Below, piece by piece: positions 1 through 8,908 of a DNA stretch of 64,000 nt (the first letter of the stretch is position 1; the number at the start of each line of letters is the position of its first letter). The stretch is from a virus, in IMG/VR virus record IMGVR_UViG_3300025012_000035, positions 78,797 through 142,796 of that record. One strand, given 5' to 3'. A program made the translations under genes and the position numbers. The notes under the pieces are model-generated. The model made no database searches and had not been told where the DNA came from. It saw only the letters and a program-made list of their open reading frames with translations.

Positions 1-1
1 T

Positions 2-124
2 AGAGATATTAATCTGCATATGATTATTAACAGAATAGTAGAAATTAAAGATCGTTTGTGTGCCAATTTAAATTGGATACCAAGACAGTTTAATTATATT
101 GCAGATGCTTTGTCTCGTTGTTAG
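2..124 (+). CDS. RNase H-like protein, C-terminal end (partial)
   Basis: The gene enters from the left edge and ends at TAG 122-124; about 40 residues remain. The last residues read NWIPRQFNYIADALSRC. The WIPR...N..ADALSR pattern is the usual C-terminal signature of RNase H domains, where the Asp before ALSR is a metal ligand. RNase H cleaves RNA in RNA-DNA hybrids, for example primers at phage forks. The family call rests on this tail only. Confidence 0.6.
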   Translation, partial: RDINLHMIINRIVEIKDRLCANLNWIPRQFNYIADALSRC

Positions 125-149
125 TAAAAATAAAAGGAGATTGATTAAA

Positions 150-488
150 TTGCTTATAAACAATATAGAAGACCAACAAATGAAACAAAAACTATTAGAT
201 ATTCATTCAAACTACAAAGATGCCAAATTGTTAATTAATCTAGAAGTAGAAAACGAAGATAGAGATTTATCATTTATAACACCAGAAATGTCTATAAAAG
301 AAATACATGAGATTATGATTAACTTACCAGAATTAGAATATATAACATACCATAAAGTAACAATTATTAAAGTTAGTCCTAATCCTTATTTTAGCAATAT
401 GCATTATGTTGTATTTCCTAATAGTTATTGTGGTAGTTTGAGAAGTGATAAGTTTAGATTTGTAGATAAGGAAGGAGGAAATAAATAA
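150..488 (+). CDS. Hypothetical protein, 112 aa
   Basis: The frame is open further upstream, but the ribosome-binding site AAAAGGAG at 131-138 points to the TTG at 150 as start. Charged N-terminal half, more hydrophobic C-terminal half ending in Gly/Lys. No family recognised. The next gene follows after two bases, so the two are likely cotranscribed. Confidence 0.6.
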   Translation: MLINNIEDQQMKQKLLDIHSNYKDAKLLINLEVENEDRDLSFITPEMSIKEIHEIMINLPELEYITYHKVTIIKVSPNPYFSNMHYVVFPNSYCGSLRSDKFRFVDKEGGNK

Positions 489-490
489 TT

Positions 491-709
491 ATGAGAAATG
501 GATTAAATATAAGTTATAAAATAAAAGATATTAATAAAGAAATTAAGCAATTGCAAAATGAAATATTAGAATGTTTGGAATATCAAAAACAAAGAGGAGA
601 AAGAATAAATAAAAATTGTGATTATATTCAAAATAGAGATATTAGGATATATGGATTAGAGCAACAGAAATTAATATTAAAATGGGTATTAGAGGAGGAT
701 AATAATTAA
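491..709 (+). CDS. Small charged hypothetical protein, 72 aa
   Basis: ATG start after GGAGG at 474-478. The protein is Lys/Glu/Gln rich with heptad-like spacing, suggesting a short coiled coil. Its stop codon shares one base with the next ATG (709), consistent with translational coupling. No family recognised. Confidence 0.6.
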   Translation: MRNGLNISYKIKDINKEIKQLQNEILECLEYQKQRGERINKNCDYIQNRDIRIYGLEQQKLILKWVLEEDNN

Positions 710-1089
710 TGGGACACATGACAACAGTAACATTTCTTAATGATGGATTTGATCAAATTGAGGAACATCCAGAACAGTTTATTGATGCAATTAAATTAGG
801 TATGTATGGAATTGATAAAAATATTAGAAATAATAGTGATACTCGTAGAAAAATTATTACTACTCACAGTATCGGAAATCATAGTGGTTTGATAGATGTT
901 GCTAAATCTCATCATGCAGACGATTTTAGATTATACTTAGTTGGTAGAAATACAATGAGTACATTTGGATATGCGAATGAAATTAATGATATTGGATATA
1001 GAAAACAATTAGTAGAAATGGCAAAGTTTATTATTAAAGATGAAGAAATGAAAATTAAAGAATTAGAGAAAAAGTTAGGAGGAAAATAA
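709..1089 (+). CDS. Hypothetical phage protein, 126 aa
   Basis: ATG start coupled to the preceding stop, with GAGGA just upstream. It begins MGHMTTVTFLNDGFD and ends in a Lys/Glu helix. I have the impression of similar openings in small phage proteins but cannot name a family. Contains several His residues (THSIGNHSG, SHHADD). Confidence 0.65.
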   Translation: MGHMTTVTFLNDGFDQIEEHPEQFIDAIKLGMYGIDKNIRNNSDTRRKIITTHSIGNHSGLIDVAKSHHADDFRLYLVGRNTMSTFGYANEINDIGYRKQLVEMAKFIIKDEEMKIKELEKKLGGK

Positions 1090-1091
1090 TA

Positions 1092-1247
1092 ATGGAAGGA
1101 TTTGAAATTCAACAATATTGTGACGATAATATAATATTTTGTTATTATACGCAATCTAATCAAGTGTGTAATGGTGAGTGTGGATTGAAATGTCAGGTAT
1201 ATAAAAATTGGCTAGAATTGAATAAAAGGTATTTTAAAATATTATAG
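1092..1247 (+). CDS. Small Cys-containing protein, 51 aa
   Basis: ATG at 1092, two bases after the previous stop, with AGGAGG at 1078-1083 as ribosome-binding site. Six or so cysteines (C.....C, CNGECGLKC) suggest metal binding. It is one of many tiny Cys-rich proteins in this window. Function unknown. Confidence 0.5.
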   Translation: MEGFEIQQYCDDNIIFCYYTQSNQVCNGECGLKCQVYKNWLELNKRYFKIL

Positions 1248-1262
1248 AAGGATGATTCTATC

Positions 1263-1397
1263 ATGAATACAGAATATAAACCATATGATTTAGTGGATAT
1301 GTATTGTGCTTTTATTCCTTGTAATCAATGTCCAATTAAAGATAAATGTGATGAAGGGATGAAAGATAAATTAGATAGAGATACGGAGGATAATTAA
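1263..1397 (+). CDS. Small Cys-rich protein, 44 aa
   Basis: ATG at 1263 with GAAGGAT a dozen bases upstream. Motif C...PCNQCPIKDKC carries four closely spaced cysteines, like small zinc or iron-sulfur binding peptides. A companion to the preceding Cys-rich gene. Function unknown. Confidence 0.5.
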   Translation: MNTEYKPYDLVDMYCAFIPCNQCPIKDKCDEGMKDKLDRDTEDN

Positions 1398-1399
1398 TT

Positions 1400-1603
1400 A
1401 TGAAAGAAGCATACATTGTTAATGGATTAGTATGCGAAGTGATACCATATGGTGAAGAAAGTAATATTATTTTTAAAACATACTCTGAATTATATATAGA
1501 TTGCGGTGTTGAAATAGGTGAATACCATAAACAAGGATGTAAAATGGAGGAATGTCCTTTATGTCATAATTCAATTATGTATTGTAAATGTAAATTTGAG
1601 TAA
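1400..1603 (+). CDS. Small zinc-ribbon-like protein, 67 aa
   Basis: ATG at 1400 after GGAGG at 1385-1389. The C-terminus carries CPLCHNSIMYCKCKFE, with preceding Cys residues (GCKMEEC), a likely zinc-binding knuckle. It closes the first cluster; a promoter follows. Confidence 0.55.
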   Translation: MKEAYIVNGLVCEVIPYGEESNIIFKTYSELYIDCGVEIGEYHKQGCKMEECPLCHNSIMYCKCKFE

Positions 1604-1626
1604 AAAATAAATAATAAAAATAAATG

Positions 1627-1655
1627 TTGACATTATGATTACAGAATGGTAATAT
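1627..1655 (+). promoter_or_regulatory. Sigma-70-type promoter
   Basis: TTGACA at 1627-1632, 17-base spacer, TAATAT at 1650-1655, overlapping a TATAAT at 1653. The spacer end ACAGAATGGTAATATAAT is identical to that of the promoter at 27200, suggesting a recurring phage promoter type. It drives the 683-residue gene. Confidence 0.75.
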
Positions 1656-1730
1656 AATTATAGTTAAGAAAAAGTTAGAGATTAAATTAACAAATTAAAA
1701 ATAAAATATAAAAACAAAGGAGATTAAAAC

Positions 1731-3782
1731 ATGTCAGAATTTAAAAAATTTAAAGGTATTTTTCAAAAGAATTTTAAGGAATTAACTAAAGATGCAAGTC
1801 ATTTGTTTGAAGTGGAATTAGACAAAGATGCGTTATGGGAGTTGTATTTATCTAGTTTTCCAAATAACACCAACGATATTTATAGAGTAAGAGGAGAATA
1901 CGATTGCTCATGTTGCAGACAGTTTATTAGAAATATTGGCAATATAGTAGTTATCAAAGATAATCAAGTTAAAACCATTTGGGATTTTGATGCAGAAAGT
2001 ACGACATTCCAACCTGTAGTAAACGCATTAGATACATTTGTTAAATCTCATGTTATTTCAGATGTGTATGTCATAAAGTTTAAGAAAATTGGGACAGATA
2101 AGAATTTTGAACAATTAGCAAATGACGAGGTAATAGAATGGCAACATTTTTACTTAGATTTAGATAAGAAATTTGTTGATGTAACAAACAAGTCAGAAGG
2201 TGAAATTAGAGGAGGATTTAGAAGTACAAGAGATGTATTCAAAGGATCATTAGATAAAATCAAGGAAGATAGTTTACTTACTGTCTTGGAGTTAATTTCA
2301 TCTAACACCCTATATAAAGGAGAAGAATGGAAATTTGCATTAACAGAATTCCTTAAATATAAGAAAGAGTATGATAAACTACAAGAAAAAGATAAAGAAA
2401 ACTATACATGGGAACAATCCGTTAAAGTTGGTGGTGTTATAGGAAGGATTAAAAATCATTCTATCGGAACATTGTTAGTAGATATTAGTGAAGGAATGGA
2501 TTTAGATATCGCAGTTACTCGATATGAAAAGATTGTTTGTCCTACCAATTACAAGAGGCCAAAAGCAATTTTCACACAAAAAATGCTAGAAGAAGCAAAG
2601 AAAACTATTGAAGAATTAGGTTATATGGATTCATTAAGTGGTAGAAGATTTGCTACTTTAGATGATATAAGTGTTAACAATATTCTATTTGTAAATAAGG
2701 ATTCAGCAAAAAGAATATCTGGTGGATTAGATGTATTTGAAGAAATGTCGAAAGGCATTCCTCTTAATCCTAAGAAATTTTCTAAAGTTACAGAAATTAC
2801 AATTGATGATTTTATCACAAATGTATTACCTACAACACAAGAAATAGAAGTATTTTTAGAGAATAAACATTCTGGTAATATGGTATCATTAATTGCTCCT
2901 GAGAATAAAGATGCGAAAACAATGTTTAAATGGGATAATAACTTCTCATGGGCATATTCAGGGAATATCACAGATTCTTCTATGAAGGAAAGAGTAAAAT
3001 CTGCTGGTGGTAATGTTGATGGTGTATTGAGATGTAGTATACAATGGAATATTGATAAATATGATGGAAATGATTTAGATGTACATTGTTATGAGCCTAG
3101 TGGCAATGAAATTTATTATGGAAGTAAAGTAAATAGAAATACTACAGGAGAATTAGATGTTGATATTATTCATCCAAAACTAAATGAACCTGCTGTTGAA
3201 AATATAACTTGGACAGATAAAAGAAAAATGCAAGAAGGTGTTTATAAATTCTTTGTTCATAATTATACTAATAGAGGTGGAAGAGAAGGATTTAGTACAG
3301 AAGTAGAGTTTGATGGACAAATATTTAGTTTTGAATATAATAAAGAGTTAAAACAAGGTGAGAATGTTCAAATTGCAGAAGTTACTTTTAGCAGAGTTAA
3401 TGGATTTAGTATTAAAGAAAAATTACCTTCTAACGTATCTAGTAAAGAAATTTGGGGATTGAAAACTAATCAATTTGTACCAGTTTCAGTTGTAATGTAT
3501 TCTCCCAACTATTGGAATTTGCAAAAAGGTATTGGAAATAGGCATTTTATGTTCATGTTGAAGGACTGTGTGAATTCTGAGACTCCCAACCCATTTTTCA
3601 ATGAATTTTTGAATCAAGAACTCAATCAACATAGGAAAGTATTTGAGGCACTTGCTAGTAAAATGGCAGTTAAAGACAGTGAATTGCAACTTTCAGGTTT
3701 AGGTTTCTCATCAACTAAAAGAAATGAATTAACTGTGAAAGTCAAAGGTGCAACAGAAAGAATGTTAAAAATCAAATTTTAA
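1731..3782 (+). CDS. Large phage protein with DUF2135/YfaP-like domain, 683 aa
   Basis: ATG after AAAGGAG. The N-terminal two thirds has no fold I recognise; a DCSCCRQF cysteine cluster lies near residue 60. Around residues 425-560 is a beta-rich segment with [21 protein letters not shown], ending in a pattern of filling the body with strands up to VQIAEVTF. The W...D.DLD.H...P pattern is typical of DUF2135/YfaP-like domains. Large phages often carry such a long protein next to a small partner like the following gene. Role unknown. It has its own promoter, so it is probably made in quantity. Confidence 0.65.
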   Translation: MSEFKKFKGIFQKNFKELTKDASHLFEVELDKDALWELYLSSFPNNTNDIYRVRGEYDCSCCRQFIRNIGNIVVIKDNQVKTIWDFDAESTTFQPVVNALDTFVKSHVISDVYVIKFKKIGTDKNFEQLANDEVIEWQHFYLDLDKKFVDVTNKSEGEIRGGFRSTRDVFKGSLDKIKEDSLLTVLELISSNTLYKGEEWKFALTEFLKYKKEYDKLQEKDKENYTWEQSVKVGGVIGRIKNHSIGTLLVDISEGMDLDIAVTRYEKIVCPTNYKRPKAIFTQKMLEEAKKTIEELGYMDSLSGRRFATLDDISVNNILFVNKDSAKRISGGLDVFEEMSKGIPLNPKKFSKVTEITIDDFITNVLPTTQEIEVFLENKHSGNMVSLIAPENKDAKTMFKWDNNFSWAYSGNITDSSMKERVKSAGGNVDGVLRCSIQWNIDKYDGNDLDVHCYEPSGNEIYYGSKVNRNTTGELDVDIIHPKLNEPAVENITWTDKRKMQEGVYKFFVHNYTNRGGREGFSTEVEFDGQIFSFEYNKELKQGENVQIAEVTFSRVNGFSIKEKLPSNVSSKEIWGLKTNQFVPVSVVMYSPNYWNLQKGIGNRHFMFMLKDCVNSETPNPFFNEFLNQELNQHRKVFEALASKMAVKDSELQLSGLGFSSTKRNELTVKVKGATERMLKIKF

Positions 3783-3815
3783 ATAAAATATAAAATAAAA
3801 GGAGATATTATTATT

Positions 3816-4208
3816 ATGACACAGAATGTAAATATGTTCGAGGTAGCAACTAGGAATCAATTTAGGTTTCCCTATAAAGGTATGATTAGCACAGATGATT
3901 TGTGGCAATTATTACCTAAAGAATTAGATATAATTTTCAAAACTTTGAATTCTCAGTTGAAACAGGTTAAGGAAGAAAGTTTACTTGAAGTTAAATCAGC
4001 AGAAGACCAGATTCTTGATACCAAGATTAAAATTGTTAAGTATATTTTTGGTGTTAAGGTAACAGAAGAGCAATTGAGATTGAATGAGAAACAAAATAAA
4101 GAAAAGAAACAGATGTTGATGGAAATTAAGAAAAATAAACAAAATCAAGAATTGCTAAGTAAATCAGCAGAAGACATTCAAGAAATGATTGATGAATTAG
4201 AAAGATAG
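3816..4208 (+). CDS. Conserved small phage protein paired with the DUF2135 protein, 130 aa
   Basis: ATG after AAAGGAG. It begins with FEVATRNQFRFPYKG and continues as a highly charged helical protein (Lys/Glu/Gln) that is likely coiled coil. To my knowledge this opening recurs in phage proteins next to the large DUF2135-type gene, but no function is established. Same operon as the preceding gene; a hairpin follows. Confidence 0.6.
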   Translation: MTQNVNMFEVATRNQFRFPYKGMISTDDLWQLLPKELDIIFKTLNSQLKQVKEESLLEVKSAEDQILDTKIKIVKYIFGVKVTEEQLRLNEKQNKEKKQMLMEIKKNKQNQELLSKSAEDIQEMIDELER

Positions 4209-4223
4209 CATATAGTTTAAATA

Positions 4224-4252
4224 TAGGGAGTGATTGATTTAATTGCTCCCTA
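4224..4252 (+). other. Intergenic stem-loop
   Basis: TAGGGAG at 4224-4230 pairs with CTCCCTA at 4246-4252, and the stem extends inward through G-U pairs. No T-run follows, so it may be a processing or attenuation hairpin rather than a terminator. Confidence 0.4.
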
Positions 4253-4300
4253 AAAACACATAAAATTTACATAAAATACAAAATAAAAAGGAGAATATAA

Positions 4301-4738
4301 ATGTACAATCAAATCAATGAACAAATTATATCAGCAATGAAAACAAAGGATATAAATAAATTATCTGTATTACGCATCTTAAAATCAGATATTATTACGG
4401 AAGCAAAAGAATTGAGAGTATTAGAAGATAAACTTGAACAGAATGTTATTATTGCTGTGACAGAAAAGACACTTAAAAAGTATAAAGAAGAATTATCATT
4501 TGTAAAAGATGAAGAAAAGATTGCTGAATTGAAAATTGCTATTAAATTGCTTGAATCATATTTACCAGAAAAATTAAGCATTGATGAAGTAAAAAGCATT
4601 ATTAGTAATGTTGTTGAGAGTGTAGGTAATGTTGGTAATAATATTGGTGAAGCAATGAAGGTATTATCGAAGGAGTTAAAAGGCAAAGTAGATATGAAAG
4701 AAGTTAAGAAATTAGTTGATGAATATTTTAAGAAGTAA
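4301..4738 (+). CDS. yqeY: GatB/YqeY-domain protein, 145 aa
   Basis: ATG after AAAAGGAG. The whole length matches the YqeY family: an N-terminal MKTKDINKLSVLRILKSDI helix bundle, LLESYLPEKLS in the middle and GEAMKVLSKELKGKVDMKEVKKLVDEYF at the end. YqeY resembles the tail domain of GatB/GatE, which binds tRNA in transamidosomes; stand-alone YqeY has no proven role. With the peptidyl-tRNA hydrolase and the CCA enzyme it adds to a tRNA-related set in this genome. Confidence 0.9.
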   Translation: MYNQINEQIISAMKTKDINKLSVLRILKSDIITEAKELRVLEDKLEQNVIIAVTEKTLKKYKEELSFVKDEEKIAELKIAIKLLESYLPEKLSIDEVKSIISNVVESVGNVGNNIGEAMKVLSKELKGKVDMKEVKKLVDEYFKK

Positions 4739-4754
4739 ATAATAAAAATAACTC

Positions 4755-4783
4755 TTGCTTTATTGATAGAATAGGAATATAAT
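4755..4783 (+). promoter_or_regulatory. Sigma-70-type promoter
   Basis: TTGCTT at 4755-4760, 17-base spacer, TATAAT at 4778-4783. It is placed to transcribe the gene pieces from 4857 onward. The -35 is less perfect than at the other promoters. Confidence 0.55.
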
Positions 4784-4856
4784 AATGAATAAAGTAAAAT
4801 AAATAATGTTTGAATAGAACAAATCTTTCATCATGATTAAGGAGGACGTTTTTAAA

Positions 4857-5239
4857 ATGAAATTAACATTAGATAAATTTAAACAAAGACATATATTTAT
4901 TAAAGAACAAAAGAAAGATAAGATTCCTGATCAATGTTCAATTGTTATTATTTGAATTTATTTAAGAAAGATAATATCTATTATTATACTTGTGGAGAAG
5001 TATTTAACCCAAATTCACAAAATTTTATATTAAAAACAAATGACAGCGATAGTAAAATTCATATTATTAAAGAAGGATGTAAATTATATGGTGTTTATTT
5101 TTCAGAATATAGTATAAATAATAAAAAATTAATTACGCATAAGAAAAATTTTAAACAAGCATTAAAATTAGCAAAATCACTTCAATTTATTTATAATTGT
5201 GGTTTTGATTGTGCAAAAGATATGTATTCTGAAAATTAA
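4857..5239 (+). pseudogene. Hypothetical gene split by a frameshift
   Basis: ATG at 4857 has an excellent GGAGG, but the frame stops at TGA after 32 codons. A -1 frame overlapping it (ATG 4934) runs on to 5239 for 101 codons and has no ribosome-binding site. Read together they make a protein of about 126 residues with YYYTCGEVF and several Cys. A one-base indel near 4930-4950 is the simplest explanation; an assembly error or programmed frameshift is possible. Confidence 0.5.
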
Positions 5240-5253
5240 GGAGATATAATATA

Positions 5254-5376
5254 ATGGAAAATAAACTCAATCTATTAACTAAAAGATTAAACTATAAAAA
5301 GTTAAGTAAGAAAAAGAAAAGAAAGTATTTGCAACAAATTGATATATTAGAACGGAAGGAGATAGTTATATTATGA
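5254..5376 (+). CDS. Tiny basic protein, 40 aa
   Basis: ATG with AAGGAGA upstream; stop overlaps the next ATG as ATGA (5373). Very Lys/Arg rich (KKLSKKKKRKYLQQ). It could be a nucleic-acid-binding peptide or mainly a coupling ORF. Function unknown. Confidence 0.4.
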   Translation: MENKLNLLTKRLNYKKLSKKKKRKYLQQIDILERKEIVIL

Positions 5377-5579
5377 CACTAGAAAAAATTCTTCAAGCAA
5401 TAGCAAAATATAAGACTTGTTTATATTCTTGTGCTATTGAAGATAATGAATTTGCACAGAAACATATTGATAAAATTAGGAATATGGATAATTTAAATGA
5501 ACAATATGAATATTTAAAAGGTGTTTTTGATGAATTAGAAAGAGAATTTGGGAGTAAGGAGCAAATAGAAAATGATTAG
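5373..5579 (+). CDS. Hypothetical protein, 68 aa
   Basis: ATG overlaps the previous stop; GGAAGGAG upstream. Mostly helical, acidic at the C-terminus. Overlaps the next gene by eight bases, so translation is probably coupled. No family recognised. Confidence 0.55.
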   Translation: MTLEKILQAIAKYKTCLYSCAIEDNEFAQKHIDKIRNMDNLNEQYEYLKGVFDELEREFGSKEQIEND

Positions 5580-5931
5580 TATTGAAAAAGCAAAACAATT
5601 AAAATCTCTCGGATTAATTTGGAATCCTAAATTTGGAGATTGGTATAAAGCAGATTATTGGCCTACACCTATTTTATTTACGATAGATACATTAAGATTA
5701 GATAATAAAGAGATTGAATGTGTGATAGAAAAAGTTAAGGAAAATACTTGGTTGCCTAGTTTAACTCAATTATTAGACGAAATTGAGAAATATCAATATA
5801 TATTCAGTTTAGTTGGTGAAAAGTTAACTTTGTTTAAGAAATTAAATTTAGTTATGCAATTTGAATGTGATAATAGAGAAGATTCAGTTGCAGATGCGTT
5901 GATTTGGATATTAGAATGTAAGCAGGTGTAA
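5572..5931 (+). CDS. Hypothetical phage protein, 119 aa
   Basis: ATG overlaps the preceding gene; AAGGAGC upstream. It opens with SIEKAKQLKSLGLIWNPKFGDWYK, an aromatic-rich pattern I associate with small phage proteins of unknown role, and ends with SVADALIWILECK. No catalytic motif seen. Confidence 0.6.
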   Translation: MISIEKAKQLKSLGLIWNPKFGDWYKADYWPTPILFTIDTLRLDNKEIECVIEKVKENTWLPSLTQLLDEIEKYQYIFSLVGEKLTLFKKLNLVMQFECDNREDSVADALIWILECKQV

Positions 5932-5936
5932 AAATT

Positions 5937-6151
5937 ATGAAGAATAAATTAAATTTTATACTGCAAATTTATTTTTTATTGTTTATTAATTGGTGCAAGT
6001 ATATTTGTAGGTGATATGATAACCGAATCATGGAAGAAATTAGGTATTTGGTCAATATTATATTGGATTATAGGTAGTTGTTTTTTTATTTATAATGATG
6101 ATTGTTGATGCATATGTTAAAAGTAAATTTTTTAAAATAAATAATAAATAA
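5937..6151 (+). pseudogene. Small membrane protein gene broken by two frameshifts
   Basis: ATG at 5937 opens MKNKLNFILQIYFLLF. The hydrophobic reading then continues in another frame (LLIGASIFVGDMITESWKKLGIWSILYWIIGS). After a T-run near 6080 it shifts again to an ending with VDAYVKSKFF and TAA at 6149. Both shifts sit at T-rich tracts, so sequencing or assembly error is as likely as real decay. Confidence 0.45.
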
Positions 6152-6174
6152 TAATATTAATTGGAGGTATAAAT

Positions 6175-6366
6175 ATTAAAGTATATAATTTTGAACAAAT
6201 AAAATATAAAAAGAATTTAAATATTCTATTAGAAGGAGTTAAACAAACTAAACAAATAGGAAATATAATATCAGAATCAATATATTTATTAGCAGATTAT
6301 GTACGTTTAATAGAAAAAGATAAAGAAATATTACAAAAAGTTAAAAATAACAAAATAAAAACATAA
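6175..6366 (+). CDS. Hypothetical protein, 63 aa, apparent ATT start
   Basis: A perfect GGAGG at 6163-6167 is followed seven bases later by ATT, which opens a clean frame to TAA 6364-6366. No ATG, GTG or TTG start in this frame lies near the ribosome-binding site. Predicted mainly helical with Lys-rich ends. It belongs to a set of ATT/ATA-start genes in this window. Confidence 0.5.
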   Translation: MKVYNFEQIKYKKNLNILLEGVKQTKQIGNIISESIYLLADYVRLIEKDKEILQKVKNNKIKT

Positions 6367-6427
6367 CAAAGTTTAATTTTATGATGATATTTAGGAGAAA
6401 AAAGGAGAAGGAGGAGGATAAATAATT

Positions 6428-6781
6428 ATGGGAAATGAATTAATTCAATATTTTATTGTTAACCAAGAATTGAATATGTCACCAGGTAAAATTTCTGCAC
6501 AAGTGGCACATGTTGCGACTATTGTTGTATTTGAAAATTTATATAATTGTCAAAATGCTAACGAACATGTTAAATTTATGGAATGGTATAAAAATAATCA
6601 GAAGAAAATTATACTTAGATGTAAACAGAAAGATTTAGAAAAGTTAATTGCACAAGGATTTTATTATATAAGAGATAATGGATTAACTGAAATTGCTAAA
6701 GGAAGTTTAACATGTGTGAGTTTAGGTATAATGTTAAGAAATGAAGCACAGAAGTATGTTAAGAGATTGCAATTATTATAG
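6428..6781 (+). CDS. Peptidyl-tRNA hydrolase, type 2 (PTH2) family
   Basis: ATG after GGAGGAGG. Full-length PTH2 fold at 117 residues: IQYFIVNQELNMSPGKISAQVAHVA holds the family's conserved Gly-Lys...Gln-Val-Ala-His. It ends with the region around GSLTCVSLGIMLRNEAQKYVKRLQLL. PTH2 releases peptides from peptidyl-tRNA dropped by ribosomes. Bacteria normally use the unrelated PTH1, while PTH2 is the archaeal/eukaryotic type also known from phages. Here it may help recycle tRNA during infection, together with the CCA enzyme and RNA ligase further on. Confidence 0.85.
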   Translation: MGNELIQYFIVNQELNMSPGKISAQVAHVATIVVFENLYNCQNANEHVKFMEWYKNNQKKIILRCKQKDLEKLIAQGFYYIRDNGLTEIAKGSLTCVSLGIMLRNEAQKYVKRLQLL

Positions 6782-6795
6782 AAGGAGGATAAACT

Positions 6796-6990
6796 ATGGA
6801 ATGGAAATGTTTAATTTGTGGTGGTGAAGTACCATACGAACCAGAGTATTGTTGTGACGGAAAAGATTGTGGATGTTATGGTATGCCTATTCATCCACCT
6901 ATATGTGGTGATAAATGTAATGAAGAATGGAATAGAAGATCGAGAGAAGTAGAAATAGAATTTTTAAAGGAGAGAAATAAATTATGTTAG
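6796..6990 (+). CDS. Small Cys-rich zinc-binding protein, 64 aa
   Basis: ATG after GAAGGAGG. Begins WKCLICGGEVPYEPEYCC, then DCGCYG and PPICGDKCNEEWN: about ten cysteines in a treble-clef or ribbon-like arrangement. Its 3' end overlaps the next ATG. Function unknown; probably structural zinc. Confidence 0.6.
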   Translation: MEWKCLICGGEVPYEPEYCCDGKDCGCYGMPIHPPICGDKCNEEWNRRSREVEIEFLKERNKLC

Positions 6991-7151
6991 AGTTTGCCTT
7001 ACAACATGAAATTGTAACAATGATTATAATAATATTTGTATTATGGTTTTTTTATGATATAAATGCAATTTGGGCAAATACATTAAAAGCAAAATATTTA
7101 TCAAAAGAAAATAATAAAAAGATAAAAGTTGTTCGTAAACACAAGATATAA
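6984..7151 (+). CDS. Small single-pass membrane protein, 55 aa
   Basis: ATG at 6984 inside the end of the previous gene; AAAGGAG at 6966-6972. Residues 10-25 (IVTMIIIIFVLWFFY) form one membrane helix, followed by a strongly basic tail (KKIKVVRKHK) likely in the cytoplasm. Function unknown. Confidence 0.5.
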   Translation: MLEFALQHEIVTMIIIIFVLWFFYDINAIWANTLKAKYLSKENNKKIKVVRKHKI

Positions 7152-7183
7152 TTACATATAAATAATTTAAAGGAGAATTGTGT

Positions 7184-7381
7184 ATGAATTATATTGATGA
7201 TATAATTAATGAAATAAAAGAAGAAGAAAAACAAAGAGAAATAAAACGTAAAGAAATCATCGAAAATGGTTGCCCACATACTAATAAAATAAAACGTATT
7301 GCTACTATATCTAAAAAAGAATTTTTAGAATGTGATATATGTTATAAGCAATTTTATTTAAATGGAGATGAAATAAAGTAA
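7184..7381 (+). CDS. Hypothetical Cys-containing protein, 65 aa
   Basis: ATG at 7184 lies eight bases after AAAGGAG; the in-frame TTG at 7178 is less likely. A charged helix (EIKEEEKQREIKRKE) precedes a ribbon-like segment with NGCPHTNK and FLECDICYKQF, resembling small phage zinc proteins. Confidence 0.55.
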   Translation: MNYIDDIINEIKEEEKQREIKRKEIIENGCPHTNKIKRIATISKKEFLECDICYKQFYLNGDEIK

Positions 7382-7405
7382 AATCATTAAATAGGAGAAT
7401 AAAAT

Positions 7406-7720
7406 ATGGATAAATTATTTGTTGAATGTATTAATAAAAGTGAAAATGTAGAAAGTTTCTTAGTATGGAATCTAATAAATTGTATTAAAGATACTAAATA
7501 TATTGAATTTACTATAGGAGAAATATATGAATTAGTATTTTGGGATACAATGTTAAGAGATTATATTATTAGTATGCCTACTATGCAATTAGTATTTATT
7601 AAGTATGGTGATAATGTTGTCAATTTAATGATTGAATATTTAAAACAATCAAAGAAGGATTATAATTTAAGAAATGAAGAAGATAAGGAAGTATTGAAGG
7701 TTATTTTAGATAATTTATAA
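7406..7720 (+). CDS. Hypothetical protein, 104 aa
   Basis: ATG after AGGAG. Acidic, helical, no motifs recognised. The base composition fits the surrounding phage genes. Confidence 0.55.
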   Translation: MDKLFVECINKSENVESFLVWNLINCIKDTKYIEFTIGEIYELVFWDTMLRDYIISMPTMQLVFIKYGDNVVNLMIEYLKQSKKDYNLRNEEDKEVLKVILDNL

Positions 7721-7779
7721 ATTAATTAATATAAAAGTAATTCATTTGGTTAAAATTATAACAAAAGGAGAAAATTATA

Positions 7780-8448
7780 ATGCCATACGACAAAGATGTA
7801 AATATTAAATTAGAAGATGTAAATAATTCAAGAAATATATGTTTTTCAATGCCAATAGATTATTTATGGAAAAGATTATCAGAAGATGATTTACTTGAAA
7901 TTACAATGAATTTAGTAAGTAGTGGATTTTTAACAAAAACACTTAAAAAGTTAATTGATGCACCTGCATTAGATAGTAGTATATTTTCATCAACAGATAA
8001 ATGTATTATTGAATTTAAAGAGGTGTTAATTAATCTAATTGATGAATTGAAAGAAAGTTATATTCAAGATTTAGAAATATCTGAGATGAAAAGATGGTGG
8101 AGTGTGGGAAGATCCATTGAAAGAATTGTAGAAATTATATTCCCTGAAAAGAAAATTAGATACTCATTTAATCCTCAAGAAGATGGATTTTATATTATTG
8201 ATGAAAGTAATAGTGATAAAGTATTAAATATTAATTTAATTGACTTAACATGTAGTATTAATAATGAAAAGGTTAATGGTAAAGATGGAAGTAGTTATTT
8301 TTATAATATTGCTAGAAAATTAGAATTAATTACTAGGGAAAGGGAAAAATATTTAGATAATTGGATTAAGGATAGAGATGAAAATAAAGAATTGAAAAAT
8401 AAAATTAAAGAGTTAGAGGATAGGTTATGTAGGTATGAAAAAATTTAA
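7780..8448 (+). CDS. Hypothetical protein with C-terminal coiled coil, 222 aa
   Basis: ATG after AAAAGGAG. An acidic N-terminal half contains MKRWWSVGRSIERIVEIIF near residue 105. The last 45 residues are heptad-rich (ENKELKNKIKELEDRLCRYEK), predicting a coiled coil and oligomerisation. No family recognised. Followed by a 260-base region carrying repeats. Confidence 0.6.
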   Translation: MPYDKDVNIKLEDVNNSRNICFSMPIDYLWKRLSEDDLLEITMNLVSSGFLTKTLKKLIDAPALDSSIFSSTDKCIIEFKEVLINLIDELKESYIQDLEISEMKRWWSVGRSIERIVEIIFPEKKIRYSFNPQEDGFYIIDESNSDKVLNINLIDLTCSINNEKVNGKDGSSYFYNIARKLELITREREKYLDNWIKDRDENKELKNKIKELEDRLCRYEKI

Positions 8449-8449
8449 T

Positions 8450-8505
8450 TACATATACTACATATAGTATTACAAATAATTAGTGCATACTACATATAGA
8501 TATAA
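8450..8505. repeat. Intergenic ACTACATATAGT element (direct-repeat copy)
   Basis: Two copies of ATACTACATATAG (starting 8455 and 8487) lie in the same orientation. The same unit forms inverted repeats at 36751, 40461 and 49718. Like the 36751 copy it is followed by AAAATCATG and a TTTTATTCAAA motif. Confidence 0.6.
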
Positions 8506-8707
8506 AATCATGATAAAAGACAGATTTTATTCAAACTTTTTTCATAGGTTATAAAAATTATAAAAAAAGTGCTTTAAAAGCCTTATATTATAAGGGTTTG
8601 CAAGTCATAATTTAATAAATATTGATATTTGGCAAAATTACCTTAATTTTATCATATTGTGATCAAATAGGACTTTTATTCAAATTTTATAAAGGAGTAA
8701 TGTTTAT
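8506..8707 (+). other. Non-coding leader with small hairpin
   Basis: No ORF. CCTTAT/ATAAGG near 8581-8594 forms a short stem, followed by TTATAAGGGTTT-like sequence seen in other leaders here. The motif TTTTATTCAAA occurs twice (near 8525 and 8685), the second about ten bases before AAAGGAG of the next gene. Confidence 0.35.
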
Positions 8708-8908
8708 ATGAATATTAATAATATAGTTAAAGATATTAAATATCTAATTTTTAAACTTAATTGTGCAGAAGAAGATCAAAGTTGGAGTTTAGTTATAGAT
8801 GTAAAAGTAGATTTAGAAATGTTGGTTGATAGAATTAATAAAGATAATAATAAAGATAATAATAAAAATATTAAATTAGGATTGAAATATCCAAATAATT
8901 TTTCTTAA
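8708..8908 (+). CDS. Hypothetical protein, 66 aa
   Basis: ATG after AAAGGAG. A helical N-terminal part is followed by an Asn/Lys-rich stretch with a short internal repeat (KDNNKDNNK), then NFS at the end. First gene of the operon leading into the agr-like island. Function unknown. Confidence 0.5.
   Translation: MNINNIVKDIKYLIFKLNCAEEDQSWSLVIDVKVDLEMLVDRINKDNNKDNNKNIKLGLKYPNNFS

Noticed and set aside
912-1163. Minus-strand ORFs opposite many plus-strand genes (here and throughout)
   Set aside because: They lack ribosome-binding sites, lie fully opposite convincing genes, and have compositions expected from AT-rich antisense shadows.
4224-4252. Rho-independent terminator after 4208
   Set aside because: The stem is good but no T-run follows; recorded as a stem-loop.
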